The notes: generated by a model from the letters alone, not told the origin. A stretch of DNA of 64,000 nucleotides from Gymnogyps californianus (GCF_018139145.2 NC_059471.1:45438226-45502225); one strand, 5' to 3'; shown: positions 1 to 12,841, counted from the first letter of the stretch. Numbers and translations are program-made.

Positions 1-274
1 TAGTAATCCCTTTACTGGTTTAATTTCTCTTGAAGTTCGGCAATCAGAACTGTAGATGGTATTCAAGATGAGGTCCAAGTAACGTCTTTCATACAGCAGG
101 AATATTTCTGTGCGTTTTACTGGGAAGATCTCACCAGAACTGTATACCTTTTCCACAAGTGTATTTCAGCCACCCTATGACAACACTCAGACATTATATA
201 ATCAATCCTCTCCCGACTCTAGTTTCCTGGTGATGAGCTCCTACTGATTTCTCTTCCAATTCCCTCAGCAGCAG

Positions 275-401
275 AGATTCCCTCAGCTATAGCCTTGCAC
301 TTGGAACGTATAGAAAAATATCCACTTCTGATACTCCAGATTCCCTCAGCTATAGCCTTGCACTTGGAAAGTATAGAAAAATATCCCATTTCTGATACTC
401 C
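275..401. repeat. Two-copy direct tandem duplication, 63/64-bp unit
   Basis: Two adjacent copies begin with agattccctcagctatagcc; copy 1 is 275-337 and copy 2 is 338-401. They differ by a couple of substitutions and one inserted base, so the duplication looks fairly recent compared with the older repeats in this window. A shorter related string (attccctcagca) lies just upstream at about 258-270 and may have seeded the event. Nothing indicates a coding or structural role. Confidence 0.9.
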
Positions 402-2552
402 AGTCTAACTCTTCTCACACTATACCCTGCTCCTCTTTCATGTTAGTGTTGCCTCCTACCCTTGTAACATCAGCATACTTTTGTGTGCCAAGACAATGAC
501 AACAGTAAATAAGATGAACCTCACAGAACACTAATAATTTCCTGTCAGTACAGGCTATTTTGGTTTCTCCTTGAAGCACACTTTATCCACCTTCCAATTG
601 TTCCATCAATCTCCATATCAACCACTTTGCTGAAGTCACGTAGATGCTCTGCATTTCTTCTGTCTATAAAAATCCATTCTTTTTTTCCAAGTCAGCTCAA
701 TTTGCCACATCCACCTTTGGTGAACATATGCTTAGCATTATTCTGTTTGCTTAGATGTCTCTTGTTCCTTCCTATTTAGGCCAGACTCATAAACCAGATG
801 CCCCGATCGCTTCACTTTCCTTGAATTCACTTGCTACTCTCTAGTGATACGGTACCCTATGCAGTTTGCTAGAGCTACTTAAAATCTTTCCTCTGTCTGG
901 TACTTTCCTTTTAAAGCACCATTTTCTTTTACAAGAAGCCCCAGAAGAACATAGGCAGTACCCAAATGGTTCAATATCCCCGAGCCTGCTCCAGAAGTAA
1001 AGAAGGATATTCATTCTGCAAAGACCCTAGCTTCCTGGCCTGCTGCCCACATCAGATATCCTTCAGTAACTCACAACAGAAGCCTTAAAAAAATCTGATA
1101 TTCTTCAGCCTTTTCCTGGCCAGCATACCTAAGGCTTTTCTCAGACTACTCGCAAAGCATTTCTCTACTAAACTTTAGCTAAAGAGTCTCCTTGAGGTAA
1201 ATAAGTCCTAACCGCTCTGGCAGTCACCCCACTTTGCCTGGTCTGCAACCTTTTATCCCAGCTGTTGTGAGGTAGTCACTGAGCCGCAGCTGGGGAACTA
1301 GCTGCTCGCTGTTAACCCCATCGTGCTTGTTCATGGCAGAGTTTATCCAATTGTAATTGCATATACTTTAAACACACAGACAGCTGAGGTCCCACCTCAA
1401 TTGTGGGTTTGGCTTTTGGCATATTTACTCCTGGTATATTATTGGTGTAAATGAAAAAAAGTAAAGCTAAAGAAATAATTCAGAGAAATAATTCAGGTTG
1501 GCACAATCAGACATAAATATTGAAAAACAGACAAAGCAAAATGATATATGAATAACATCCAGATCTGAAATACTCCGAGGAAGATTCCTTGGGAGAAGTA
1601 GTAGAAATGCCATTATCTGAATGACTTAGAAATGAAAAAAACTGGGAATACATAGCAGAGAATAATTCCACATGTTGTAGAAAAATGGTTATCTCAATTC
1701 CATAGCTCTGAAAATGACCATCTGATTTAAAGAGATGGAAGGGTTACAAAGTTTTTCATTATTACTAGTGCTTCCACTCAGAGTAAAAGAAAACACCAAA
1801 AAAGAGTCCTTTTATTTGAAGATTAAAATTCCAATGATTTCATGTCTCATAAGGATCCTTTTACTTTTTTCCCCTCAATTTCACTTATTTGTGGGGTATT
1901 GTCTAACATAAAAACTTATTTCTTCTCTCTGTGGAGCACCACAAGAGTGCCTCAAGGAATTTAGCCAGACAAAGTGAGACAGATGTGTTAAACAGATGGA
2001 CAAGGAAGTGGCTTGGTTTCTCAAACAATGGATGTGAAGGACTGGGGAGTAAGTGGAACCAAGTCTTGGCTGGATTGCACTAGAGGAGAGGAACTTTTAT
2101 CTTATTGTAAGGGAAAGCAAGAAAATCATGTATTCTACTTTGATAAACTGATGCCTTAATTGTCAACTTTTCTGACTACTCTAAGTGCATGTTCCTCACA
2201 CTGGCACACAGCTCAAAGCTGTCTTCAGCAGCAAATAAGCACAAGGCACTGCAATCTTACTTCAGCCCTTAAATTTAATGGACTAAACACAAGTGCACAC
2301 CCTTACCAACTGAATGAAGTAGCAACCATACTTTCTTCTAGTGGCACCAGAGGCTGCGCTGTTTCCCTTGTCTGTTGCATGACTGGAGCAAATGTGCACA
2401 TACAGGTGAATGGCTATGCACACTGTCACATCTGCAATATGCCTGACAGTGCCTGCCTGGTAGCTTTAGGTTTACCATTCGTGAACTCCACGGTATTTGT
2501 ATGGAACTGAAATAGCAGTGGGAAAGAAAGTGGCAAAACCCCGGCTTCAGCA
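402..2552. other. Unique A+T-rich DNA, nothing recognised
   Basis: I see no gene, repeat family or RNA here. The open frames are short, and the longest (about 2160-2510) opens at TTG. Small homopolymers are present but nothing distinctive. Confidence 0.6.
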
Positions 2553-2616
2553 GCGGAGGTTGGACCAGATGACCTCCAGATGACCTTCCAACCTCAACCA
2601 TTCTGTGATTCTGTGA
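2553..2616 (+). mobile_element. CR1 LINE, 3' terminal stub
   Basis: The stretch reads aggttggaccagatgacctcc, then a ccttccaacctcaacc motif, and ends with two copies of attctgtga-like sequence. This is the conserved 3' end of avian CR1 retrotransposons, where the 8-bp-like terminal repeats serve as the 3' recognition site for target-primed reverse transcription. Only about 64 bp remain, which fits CR1's habit of severe 5' truncation. It is noncoding. Confidence 0.9.
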
Positions 2617-5600
2617 AAAGGTGGCTTTATGTCCAACTATGTGAGTGCATGTGAGTGCATACTACATATGCCTTCTTTCTCAGAACAATTGAGGAGTGGA
2701 CGAGGAATAAGTTTTGGTCCAATGAAGTGTCTGGGAGTTGCAGTCTGCATTCAGTAGCCAAATGGTTTTGGTGAGCCACATATAGGTCTCATCCAAATCA
2801 TAACATCACTGGATTAAATTACTGTTTTGAAAAGGTGTAATTAATCTCCTTTATTGTCTAGAAGACATAAAAAAATAGTTCTTGGCCATCTAATGTCAAA
2901 TTCCCTAATAAGACTTGTTTATAAAAGGAAGGTTGCTCCAAGTTTTATTGAAAATCAAGTCTTTTAAAAGTATGCCTGGTCTGCTACTTAATAATCGATC
3001 TTTCTCCAAACCACCAGGCACTTTTGAAAATCCTGGATGTAGTAATGCATACTTAGAGGCAGCATGATTATTCCTTTTTCTAGGCTTCACAGAACAAGTT
3101 CTGTACCTCTTCAACTGTATGTGTCACTAGGGTGTTCCTGAAGTCTACTTCTTATTCTTTGTGTGCTGAGCACAAGGTATATATGCTGAAATATGTAAAA
3201 CTGAGGCAGTCTGATTTTTTCCTGACAGCAAAATCTTTTCAGATAGGTCAGAAAAACAGGTAGGCAAGGAGTATATCCTGTTTATGTCAAGGTTTTCAAA
3301 AATAAGATGATGTATTTCATTACAAGAAATTAACAACACCTTGTCTTTATTATCTCTTAGAGGTTACATCGTGAACTTTGAAATATTGGCGTTATACTGG
3401 GTTGTTACTACAGCTTAATAAACCAAAACAGTCTCCATTTCTGAAAACAGATGTTTTCATTCTCAGATCATGCCTACACCTATAAATCAAAGGTTATTTA
3501 TTGCAGTGTGGTAATACCCAGGAATCATTTAGCCACATGATCCTAATATATGTGTATCTTGAGCTTTTTAAGAAAATACCAACGGAACTGCTTTCTACTG
3601 TCTTAGTCAAAAGTCTTTACTTCCTCCATAGCATAGCAGAGCCACGCTTTAACCTAGAGCAACACGGACTATAGCTCTCAGCATCTAGGAAAACACACAT
3701 TTCTGACCATTGTCTAAAGCAAGAATCATGGGGAAACGAAGGCTGTAGATAATTTTTCTCTGTCTTTGCTACTCCTCAGACCTATCAAGTCACTTAATCA
3801 GCACTAATAGTTTCCTTGCACCTGCACTTCAGACTACATTTAGGTACTGAAAAGATAGCCAGATTTAAAGAAGGGCAGCTAAAACAAAAATATCACCTGT
3901 GAAGAGAAACTAAAGGAACTAAAGCCCACATGCTGCAGTCTCTGTACTGAGTTCCCAGTTACTTATTGGGGAGTTAGGCACAAGAACTACACAAACATTA
4001 GCAACCTTCCTTTTAATATCCAAGGTGTACAGGAGGATATATTTCTTTACATAGGTGCCTTCGGGGAGAGAAGCTTTGAACCAGATGAGGTCCCTTCTAG
4101 TAATTATGTAGGACAGATATTGACGACTAATTAACTCAGTAACAAAGGTGGGGGGGGAAGACGAGAAGTAAAGCAATGGTATTTTTCAATATTGGAACAG
4201 AATAGGCTGTGACATGAGGTTTAAATTTAATTTGTAAAAGGTGGGACTTATCGAAGAACTCTCACAAGACTTGGTGAGGCAGAGCTTCCTTAACCTGGCA
4301 AGAATTGCCCTTCTCAGTTTTGGAGCACGTAAACAGGAAATCCACGTGCCTTACAGCTGTAAGACTGTTGTTGTTATATTTTGCAGCTTCCTCTACATGA
4401 GCGTGTGAGATATCACATTATTGTAAGCATGATCAGCAGAGTCAGTGTCAACATCTTGGTGTGTTTCACCTTCTGTGTGAACAAAACAGGGAGCATGGCT
4501 TTTTATTAAATGATATGAGTATGTAATAGTTGTGAGAGCCTCAAGTGGATATTGGGTGGGGAACCAGGCTAATGGTAGTCATAGACATCTCAGGATATAG
4601 TTTGTGACTTACATTTGCTGCAGCAGCACCCTATTCTCTTTCTTTTCTTTTAGTCTACTTTCCTTCCCTAGATCATTTCCCTGCCACTCCCTCAAACCTC
4701 TTCTTTCTTGAAACCTCCTTGAAATCTTCAGCCTAGGTGCTACAGACTCCCCTACTTCCATTTCTGCCCCCTCTCCCTAGTCCATGCATTCCTAATCTTG
4801 TTCCAGGCTAAAGGGTGAGAAAAGCCAGAAAAAACTGCTGACAGCAAAGCTCATTGCTGCTGCATCAACTGGAATATCCTCTCTCTCATTCCCAGGTCTT
4901 TATATACTGTTATATGCCTGTAACAGAAACAACAGGAGGCAAGGACTGTTCGGACTAGAACAGAGGCAAACTACAAAGTTTGCCATCACTTGCTGTCTAT
5001 TGACCTAAGCTGTGGCCTGCACTCAATATGTCTGTGTTCCTGTTGAGAGGAAACTTTGATACTAAGGTCTGGCCATAAAACCCACAAACCTTCCAGGTGC
5101 CTGAACAGCTGCAAATAGCTGTATTTCAGCAATAGAGTTCTGTAGGTTCCTGGATTTCTGTAAATGGTCTTTCTAGACCTGCCAACACTTGCGGTTGGGC
5201 TAAAGAGCTCCATCCCCATTTCATGCCTGAAACCACTCAGATTTGAATTTTTCCCCTGACATATATGGTCTAGTTGAATTTCCTATGAACTAAGGTTTAT
5301 TTAAATTTTAATAAACCATTTATTTTATAGCATTTTCCCAGGATTTGCAGCAGATTCTAAAGTGTCAATTAACTTGACAATAAAGCCTTTTCAAAAATAA
5401 AATAAAGCTTTATTTAAACAGTCAAGTAATCATTTAAATTATAAATGAAGTGGAACTAAGATTATTCCCTGTATTTTCACTAGTAGAAGAACAGCTGAGA
5501 ATTAATTGGATTGGTTTCTCTTCAAACTGATGGAGAGAGTTCTAAAATATCCTGCCTTAAATCTCCGTTAAACTGTTTCAGATGTATTCAGTGGAGCCAG

Positions 5601-7343
5601 GCACTGTAATTCCTAGCCTGCAGAAGTTCCACAAGGATTCTGGGACCCACTAAACACTGGAAAGATGTAGGTTTTCTTCTTGGAATTACCTTTGATAATG
5701 AGGCTGGCTTTCTTCCCTGGAGATGGCTAATCAAACTAGCAGGAAAAATGTCTGTGTCTCACTCCTCAGAGATCTCCCTGAACTGTAAGAAAGTGAACAG
5801 GTTGTTTCCTGATTGCTAGTCAGTTGGGCAAGAGCCAGCAGCTGGAAACTGCTGTGACTTACAGCACTGAAACAGGGATCATCCAAAGAGAGGAGGAAAA
5901 TGTTGTCACAGTGAGAGACAGTGAGTAGAAAAGAGATTGGTTGAGATTTCAAACTTTTCTGGTCACTGAGGATTGCAAAGGGCTTGTGTCCCTAATCCAG
6001 AAACTAAAGAAGAGCTTTCCCAGAGGGTTATATATATTTTTGTCTCTTCCACATTGAATTGTATAGGATTATTCCAGTTGAACAGCAGTAGTCCCTCATA
6101 CAGGCTATGTTGCCCTAAGAGACATAGGCTCAGCAAAGGACACTGGGATGCAACAGATAGATTAAATAGTATGTATGAGTTTATTTAGAACTTCTCTTCA
6201 GCTACCTGCTGGAGAGATCAGAACTGGGGGGGGGGGGGTTATTTAGTTGCTCATCTGTTTTGTTGTTTTTTAGGTTTTGTTTACACTTCAGGTGCTTTGC
6301 AACCAGTCCAAACCATCTACATTAAATTACTATTCCAACATTTTGTGCAAAGTCTATAACTACAGGGGAATTTGTGAAATCTGTGAAATTAGAAGACTGT
6401 TTAAAGAGAGACATATGTATTGTCATGTAAGGGAACTCTGCTCTACAATGCTTTACCAGAATACCTCCACAAATGTCCGTTACTTCTTTTCCCAGCTCTG
6501 TCCTTAAAAATATCACTTTCTATGGCATTACTTACAGGCCACAAACAGTCATTGATAGCCTCATTAAAAGTTGCAGACTTTGAAATATCTAAGTGTTAAC
6601 ACAATTTCATTTCAAAATGGCACTGCTTTATGGAATCTAACATTTTAACCTACTACTCTTTATTCCCCTGTCCCAACAGCAATGTTCTGGTAGGTCCAAC
6701 AAAAGCACAAAAATTATGATTTAGGGCTACAGCTCTACCCTTTTTCCACCTTTTCCACCTTTCAGCCTTTGCTACATTAAGATATTGCCTCATTTGCAGC
6801 AAGTTACATAAAATGTTGTAAGAGATTCTTGTAATAGCCAGGCAGGATTGAGAGCTGTTTTACCTTTGGCTTTTAATTTCTCAGCGTATTTCAGTTCAGA
6901 GATAGAGCCCCTGGAGGAAGGTTTTCAGTATGCCGTGCTGGGAAATACTTTAAGTGTGCACACAATTATAGCTCATTACAACAGTGGGAGTCATTTGCCT
7001 GTCTGCTTTCTCAGTCTTCATGTTGAAATGAGACTTCACTTTTACTTTTGGATTGATTAAAAAAAAGGAGAATTTATGCCAACATTATATATACTTAGAA
7101 GTATGTATGCATCTATGGCATTCTCATATGTACATGCTAAAAATCTAGTGAGAAGAGGACACCAGCATCACATTATACAGTTCCAGCAACCACCTTATGG
7201 CTTCAATTGCTGTATGTCTACAAGGTAATATTTTGTTACATTCACTTATATACATTAAACTGCCTTTTATTTTGTTCATGAGCCTCTGATTAAACTGGTA
7301 GGTTTTTAATCTCTCTGTGATTAAGCACCAAAAGAACAGTAGG
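2617..7343. other. Unique A+T-rich DNA with minor simple repeats
   Basis: No gene was recognised. It contains a 10-bp duplication (gtgagtgcat twice, 2641-2660), a pyrimidine-rich tract (about 4636-4790), an especially A+T-rich block with several TTTAAAT/AATAAA-like strings (about 5230-5470), and a G homopolymer at 6226-6238. None shows a clear function. Confidence 0.6.
6226..6238. repeat. Poly-G tract (G13)
   Basis: An uninterrupted run of 13 G on the plus strand within ordinary A+T-rich DNA. The length is likely to vary between individuals and is prone to sequencing error. Confidence 0.95.
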
Positions 7344-7547
7344 GAGTCAATTCAGTTGCCTAAATGCCATTTAGTGCCATTTGAAATGCTCTAGGATACC
7401 TGGGGCGTTCAGATGGGGCTGGCAGCCACAACATCAGATACAGAAATACAGAAGTGCTGTTCTGGAATGAGACCTGGATGCCAGATGGCATACCCTAGAG
7501 AATCTCAATTGCTCCTACATGCCTATGTGTGCGTAACTAGGAGAATC
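7344..7547. mobile_element. Fold-back (TIR) repeat, copy A
   Basis: The left end reads gtcaattcagttgcc, then tttagtgccatttgaaatgctctaggat. The reverse complement of the right end reads agttacgcacacataggcatg, then attgagattctctagggtat. The two ends therefore form long imperfect terminal inverted repeats of roughly 50 bp around a 100-bp centre. Five related copies occur in this window (7803, 8062, 12654, 13102, 13572). The layout resembles a nonautonomous DNA transposon (MITE-like). I see no transposase frame and no clear target duplication. It is heavily diverged, so old. It may already be catalogued among bird or reptile repeats. Confidence 0.6.
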
Positions 7548-7802
7548 TGGTGAACTTTAAGGCAGTCATTTAATTTAAGTCCCTACCTAAAACTGATGCC
7601 TACATTCACAGTAGAGTCACTGGAGAGAACTAGGTGCCTTAGAAACCTACATTTAGGCAGAAAGCACTTCAGGTCCTTAGAAGCCTCTAGTTACTTATCT
7701 ATCTCTATTAAATAAGCAGTGAATATATGCACTTAAATCTGGATTTATCTGTCCTAAGTTTAACCATCTAAAGACTGTAATCATCTACAGGACTTTAAAA
7801 GT
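7548..7802. repeat. Spacer with possible repeat remnants between copies A and B
   Basis: It contains motifs such as ctaggtgccttagaaacctac and tttaggcag, reminiscent of the neighbouring fold-back copies. A short string (gaactttaagg followed by gatgcctac) resembles the reverse complement of the spacer between copies D and E at 12842-13101. The whole cluster may derive from a larger composite repeat. The similarity is weak and judged by eye. Confidence 0.3.
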
Positions 7803-8005
7803 TGGATTCAGGTCCAGAGTTCAGTAGCTACTGCTATTTGAGATGACTTAGCCTAATCAGGACAACTGCATGGGCATGGCAGATGAGACACAGGACCTGT
7901 GGGAAACCTGCACCCTTTTGGAACAGCAGCTAGAGACCAGGCCACTGACAGATCCTGTAGTACTTCAAATGGCACTACGTGGTTGTGTTTACGTGACTGA
8001 ATCTC
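7803..8005. mobile_element. Fold-back (TIR) repeat, copy B
   Basis: The left arm reads ggattcaggtccagagttc, then ctatttgagatgacttagcct. The reverse complement of the right arm reads gagattcagtcacgtaaac, then tagtgccatttgaagtactac. Both arms match the ends of copies A and F. The centre carries an acaggacctgtgggaa-like string that is found inverted in copy D (gggtcctgtgtcc). About 200 bp, noncoding, strongly diverged. Confidence 0.55.
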
Positions 8006-8061
8006 TCCCTTCATGTGATGTATGTGTCTAAGCTCTATAGTAATCAGTGGAGATCTAAGGC

Positions 8062-8243
8062 TTGATTCAGGCAACTAGACAAGCATCTACTGCTGTCTGA
8101 GGTGCCCCAGACTACCTAAGACATCCTTATCCTCATGGGGCTGGCCATACAAGAGACCTTGCCTTTCTCGAGTGACCACTGTAGATTAGGAGAGATACCT
8201 TAGGGAATCAAATGGTTTCTGTTTAGTCAAACAAATTGAGCCC
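8062..8243. mobile_element. Fold-back (TIR) repeat, copy C
   Basis: The left arm is ttgattcaggcaactagac, then tgctgtctgaggtgcccc. The reverse complement of the right arm is gggctcaatttgtttgac, then accatttgattccctaaggta. These match the family pattern (attcagttgcc, spacer, gtgccatttgagatg, ctaagg). The copy is slightly shorter than the others at about 180 bp. It lies only about 56 bp beyond copy B. Confidence 0.5.
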
Positions 8244-8613
8244 TAGGTCTTCACTCACTATACTGGGAGCTAAAACCATATTGTAGTCATATAAAGTTAG
8301 TTGTCTGAACACAGAGCTCAGTCTCTCCTCAGGTTTCATCTTTCACTACCATTTCTTGCTCTCTAAGAAAGGGACAGATTAGCTAGAGGAGGAGGTCTTT
8401 AAAATTCTTTAAGCCCAGATACTTAGCTCACACATTAATACTTACAGTGTAGACTACTGAATTCCAATGTCTGAATCTGAAAATAAATCCCACCTCTTAT
8501 TTAAGCTGTTTGCTATAGTCTATGGAGAAAGACAAGCACCTCCAAAGGGCAGTTCGTCCTACCTTGTAGGCTGGGGTATATACTTTTTTGAAGGTGTCTT
8601 TTCACACTTAATA
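8244..8613. other. Unique DNA, nothing recognised
   Basis: A short spacer between the fold-back cluster and the CR1 3' end. I see no repeat or coding signal. Confidence 0.5.
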
Positions 8614-9371
8614 TAGAATCACAGATTCACAGAATAGCTGAGCTTGGAAGGTGCCTCTGGAGATCACCTAGTCCAACCCGCATGCTCAAAGCAGGGTCAG
8701 CTACAGCAAGTTTCCCAGGACCATGTCCAGCTGGGTTTTTAACATCTCCAAGGATGAAGACTCCACAGTTCTCTGGGTAATTTGTTCCAGTGTTTGATCA
8801 TCTTTATAGCACAAAAGCTTTTTCTCAAGTTTAAACATAATTTCTTGCATTTCAATTTGTGCCCATTGCGTCCTATCCTATCACTAGATACCACTGAGAA
8901 GAGTCTGGCTCCATCTTCTTTAAAACCCTCCTTCAGATACTTATACACATTGATAAGATTTACCCCTGAGCCTTCTCTTTTCTACGCTAAACAATGCCAG
9001 CTCTTTCAGCCTCACCTCATATGTCAAGTGCTCCAATCCCTTAATCATCTTTCTGGCCCTTTGCTGATCTTGCTCCAGTATCTCCATGTCTCTCTTGTAC
9101 TGGGGAACCCAGAACTGGATCCATCACTCCAGATGTGGTCTTCCCAGGACTGAGTAAAGGGGAAGGATCACCTACCCTGAACTGCTGGTGATCCTCTTTC
9201 TAATGTCATCCAAGATACTGTTGGCCCTCTGCCATGAGGGCCCATTGCTGGCTTGTGTCCAACTTATTTAGCACCAGAACCCCAGATCTTTTACTGCAAA
9301 GCTGCTTTCCAGCTGGTCAGTCCCCCACTATGTACTGGTTCATGGGATTATTCCTCCCCAGACATACAACT

Positions 9372-9584
9372 TCACTCTTCCCTTGAAAAGAGATTTCTGT
9401 CAGCCCCTTTCTCCAGCCTGTCAAAGTCCCTCTGAATGACAGCATAACCACCTGGCATATCAACTACTCCTTCCAGTCTCGTATTGTCTGTAAAATTCCT
9501 GAGCGTCAACTCTGTCTTATCACCTAGGTCATTAATGAAGATGTTAAATAGTACTGGACCCAGTATTGACCCAGGGTATTCCAC
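9372..9584 (-). pseudogene. CR1 reverse transcriptase, palm fragment
   Basis: This is the best-preserved coding piece of the CR1 at 8614-10490. It begins just before GSILGPVLFNIFINDL, typical of LINE reverse transcriptases, and continues to IQRDFDRLEKGADRNL, a conserved CR1 segment. The metal-binding FADD site is altered to FTDN, removing the second of the paired aspartates. The protein would be inactive. It is a fossil, not a host gene. Confidence 0.88.
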
Positions 9585-10172
9585 TAGTGACTGGCCTCCA
9601 GCTGGAATTTGTGCTCCTGATCACAACCCTTTGCACCCAGCAGTGCAGCTGGTGCAGTTTTCAGTCAACATCACTGTCCGCTTATCTAGCCTGTACTTCA
9701 TCAGTTTGTCTATGAGGATGTTATGGGAGGTGGTCTTGAAAGCCTTACTAAAGTCAAGATAAACCATACCTACTGCTTACCCCTCATCCACCAAGCCAGT
9801 CATCTCATCATAGAAGGCAACCAGGCTGGTCAAGCATGATTTCCCCTTCATAAATCCATGATGACTATTCCCAATCACCTTCCTGTCTTTCATATGCCTA
9901 GAAATGGTTTCCAGGATTTGTTGCTTCATCACTTTCCCAGGGATCAAGGTGAGGCTGGCCAGCCTGTAGTTCCCCAGATTCTCCTTCTTGCCCTTCTAGG
10001 GCAAGGAATAGGAGTGACTGCTTTCTTTCAGTCCTTAAGAAGCCCTCCTGATCACCATGACCTTTCCAAAATAATAGAGACTGGCCTCACAATGACATCA
10101 ATCAGCTCCCTTAGCACTTGTAGGTGCCTCCCATGAAGTCACTTGTGTATGTCTAATTAATTTCTGTGTTCC

Positions 10173-10376
10173 CTAATCTGATCCTCCTCCACTGAGGGTA
10201 AGGCAGACTCCAGACTGGAGTTCCTTGCTCCAGAACTTGGCTCTGGTCTCAGGGGCCTGGGATTCCTGAAGGTCAGTGTTAACAGTAAAGACTGAAGCAA
10301 AGAAGACATTGGCTGCCTCAGCCTTTTCCATGTCCTTTGTCACCAGATTCCCTGCCCCATTCAGAAGCAGTCCCAC
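10173..10376 (-). pseudogene. CR1 ORF2 fragment upstream of the palm domain
   Basis: The short frame includes LLLNGAGNLVTKDMEKAEAA followed by NVFFASVFTV, a segment found in CR1 ORF2 between the endonuclease and reverse transcriptase. It is disconnected by stops from the palm fragment downstream on the same strand. Part of the CR1 copy at 8614-10490. Confidence 0.85.
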
Positions 10377-10490
10377 ATTTTCCCTACACTTCCTTTTTCT
10401 GACTTTTTGTCCTTGAAGTCGCTCAGCAGATTCAAGTCAGATGATAGGTTTTGGCTTTCCTTACCACATCCCTTCATGCTTGGAGAACAG

Positions 10491-12653
10491 AAGGAATCTA
10501 GATGGTTAGCGTGGGCTAGGTAATGTTTAGATGGAATACCACCCTTCTTTTAGCAGGTTCGTTTCACGTGAGGCCTGATATATAGATTCAAGTTAATTAC
10601 CTAAGTTATACAGGCTGGAACCTTAGATTTGATTTCAAGCTGCAAGAGCTCTGCACTTTTATTAGAACTGTTTTCTCCTACATATGTCATGTCCTATTCA
10701 AATTTACCATACTGTACACAGCTGTTAAATTACAAAGAAGAACTAGAAACAGTTAGGGAGAGAGAAAGCCAGCCTGTTTGTGATTTGCTGCTGCTGCTGC
10801 CTAGTCAATGCATCCAGGGCCTTTTTGCTCTGCCTCAGGCTCCTGACAATCTGATGGATCTGGAACACTGCAGACAGTCAGGTGTAACTGCTATAGATGC
10901 AAAACACTGCTGAGAGGGATAGATTTCAGTACAATACCAAAGGCAAACAACATGCAGGGCACTCAAATATTATTGTGTAGTGTTTAAAAAGAACAGGAAA
11001 ATAGAGATTTGTACATGCACATGGAAGAGTAGAAACCATTACAAATTAATACAAGACCAAAATTTTTGTCAATGCTAAATAAATGACAGGGATATTACAG
11101 CTGACTATGCTAGGGTTCATGTTGAATTCTACCTCAAGGAAGCTGAACTGTTTTACTGTTAATAAGTTTTAGTTAATCAAAATAGACTTTCTGTTCCCAC
11201 CAATTCATATCAGCTTAGATATTGAGCTAAATTATATAACTCTTATATTCAATAATGTTACTATTTGGATACAAAAGGCTGCATATTTTTTAAAGACAGT
11301 ATCTTTATCTGTCTATGACTTGCTATGCATATATCTACATCTAGCAAGCCTAATTTTGAGGAAGAGCTCATGATGCTCTACAGGGAGTGTAACTAGCTTT
11401 CACTTGCTTTTTTATATGCTACAGATATCCTAAGATGCATGTAGTAGGTAAACAGATAAAATATTCATTGTTCATAAATAGGTGAGGTTGTTGAGTTCAT
11501 GTCCCAAGAATCATTCATGTCCCTTTCATGAACCACTCCTATACAATAAGGGAGAAGAAAAATATGTGGGACTCTTCTTTTACCATAATTTTGCAGCTGC
11601 CAGGATCCCCAGGATCCCAGTGCTTCCCCAGGATCCCTGGACTGCTGTGGAAAAAAAAGTGCCTAAACAGGTGCTGATAAATTGCACACATGCAATAGGA
11701 GTACTGCAGGAGATGTCACAGATGTCATGTTTATGGTGCATGTGCTATGCCATTGATCTGCTGTGGCCACTGATCCTGACATGCCCAGACTCCTGTGCCT
11801 ACATAGACTGATTTGGTGCCCCACATACAAAGCAAGACTCAACAAACATTGATGTGAGGTCATTTTTTGTACATGCACAGAACTGTATTAGTGAGACTTA
11901 TTTGTCCAGGACTATCATGCCTCCCAATCAGTACTGTGTCTATGGCCTCTTTAAGACAACCAGTTTCTGCGTGATGAACATTCCTGCCAAGTCAACATGC
12001 TGATTGCTCAGAACCTGGCTATTTTATGTTTTCTGTCGTTGATGTCAAATCCAGGACAGAAAAAAAAAAGAAGTGTCTCACTTATACAAACGTGTAGACT
12101 TGTCACCACTCTCTCTCATGAACCAAAGTATGGTAACATAGAGTCACCTTCCCTTACGCAATATTGAGATTCTCTGACACTTTCTTTCACTATTTTTTCC
12201 CAGAACACAAAATGGCTTCAGTCACTTACTGATGCAATTCTGAATGACCTGCTCTTTAGTATTGAGTCTGATTCTCTACATATGAAAAAAAAGCTGCATG
12301 GCAGTGTTTTAACTCCTTTCCTAACAAACATACTTTTCACCCAATATAAGAAAGGTCTTGATTTGACTAAATGGGACAAACAGACAGCTATATGAAAAGA
12401 CATAAGCACAACATCTGGTGCACTTCAAACACAAACAAATCTGTGCCTGAGGGCTCTTTCTTTCCTACTACTCCAGCAGACTTCTTTCGGGGAGCCCGGG
12501 ACTTCTATTTACTCTGCCTTTTTAGCTTTTTGAAATTATGCAGGCACATTAACAGTTGCGATGCTGTTGCCAGATCAGCTACAAAGAGCAAAATGTCAGG
12601 TAAAGTTGTTCACTGGTAACTTATCTGTTGTTTACTCATAGAGAGTGCATTCA
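10491..12653. other. Unique A+T-rich DNA, nothing recognised
   Basis: Contains a short (GCT)4 tract near 10790 and a local repeat of caggatccc (about 11599-11635). A frame at 11482-11811 has no recognisable family features. No RNA or repeat family was identified. Confidence 0.55.
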
Positions 12654-12841
12654 GGGCTGAATTCAACCAAATACAATAGTTGATGCCTTAGTGTCCTTCT
12701 GGTCCCCAGCTGCCTCTGCAGAAGGAGATGGCTCTTCCATGGGTCCTGTGTCCTACCTACTAATTCTGTGCAGACTCTCAGATACCTTAAGACTTCTCAA
12801 ATAGGTCTAGACATCCATGTGTGGGCAACTCACTGAACCTA
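12654..12841. mobile_element. Fold-back (TIR) repeat, copy D
   Basis: The reverse complement of the right end reads ggttcagtgagttgcccac, then acatggatgtctagacctatttgagaagtc, a good match to the family end (attcagttgcc, catgggcatttagtgccatttgagatg). The left end starts gggctgaattcaacc. The central gggtcctgtgtcc is shared, inverted, with copy B. About 190 bp, no coding capacity. Confidence 0.55.

Larger units (their letters stand above)
8614..10490 (-). mobile_element. CR1 LINE, 5'-truncated copy with decayed ORF2
   Basis: On the minus strand this copy ends in the CR1 3' tail (plus strand: tagaatcacagattcacag) and extends about 1.9 kb into the reverse-transcriptase ORF. Three broken segments are recognisable. 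One near 10376-10173 has the central EAANVFFASVFTV motif. One near 9584-9372 has GSILGPVLFNIFINDL, the palm-domain motif. One near 8948-8739 has [20 protein letters not shown], the C-terminal region. The catalytic loop, usually FADDT in CR1, reads NFTDNT here. Stops and frameshifts separate the segments, and the endonuclease and ORF1 are missing. It cannot move itself. The 5' limit is approximate. Confidence 0.93.

Noticed and set aside
275..401. The direct duplication considered as a CRISPR-like or satellite array
   Set aside because: Only two adjacent copies without unique spacers, in a vertebrate genome context.
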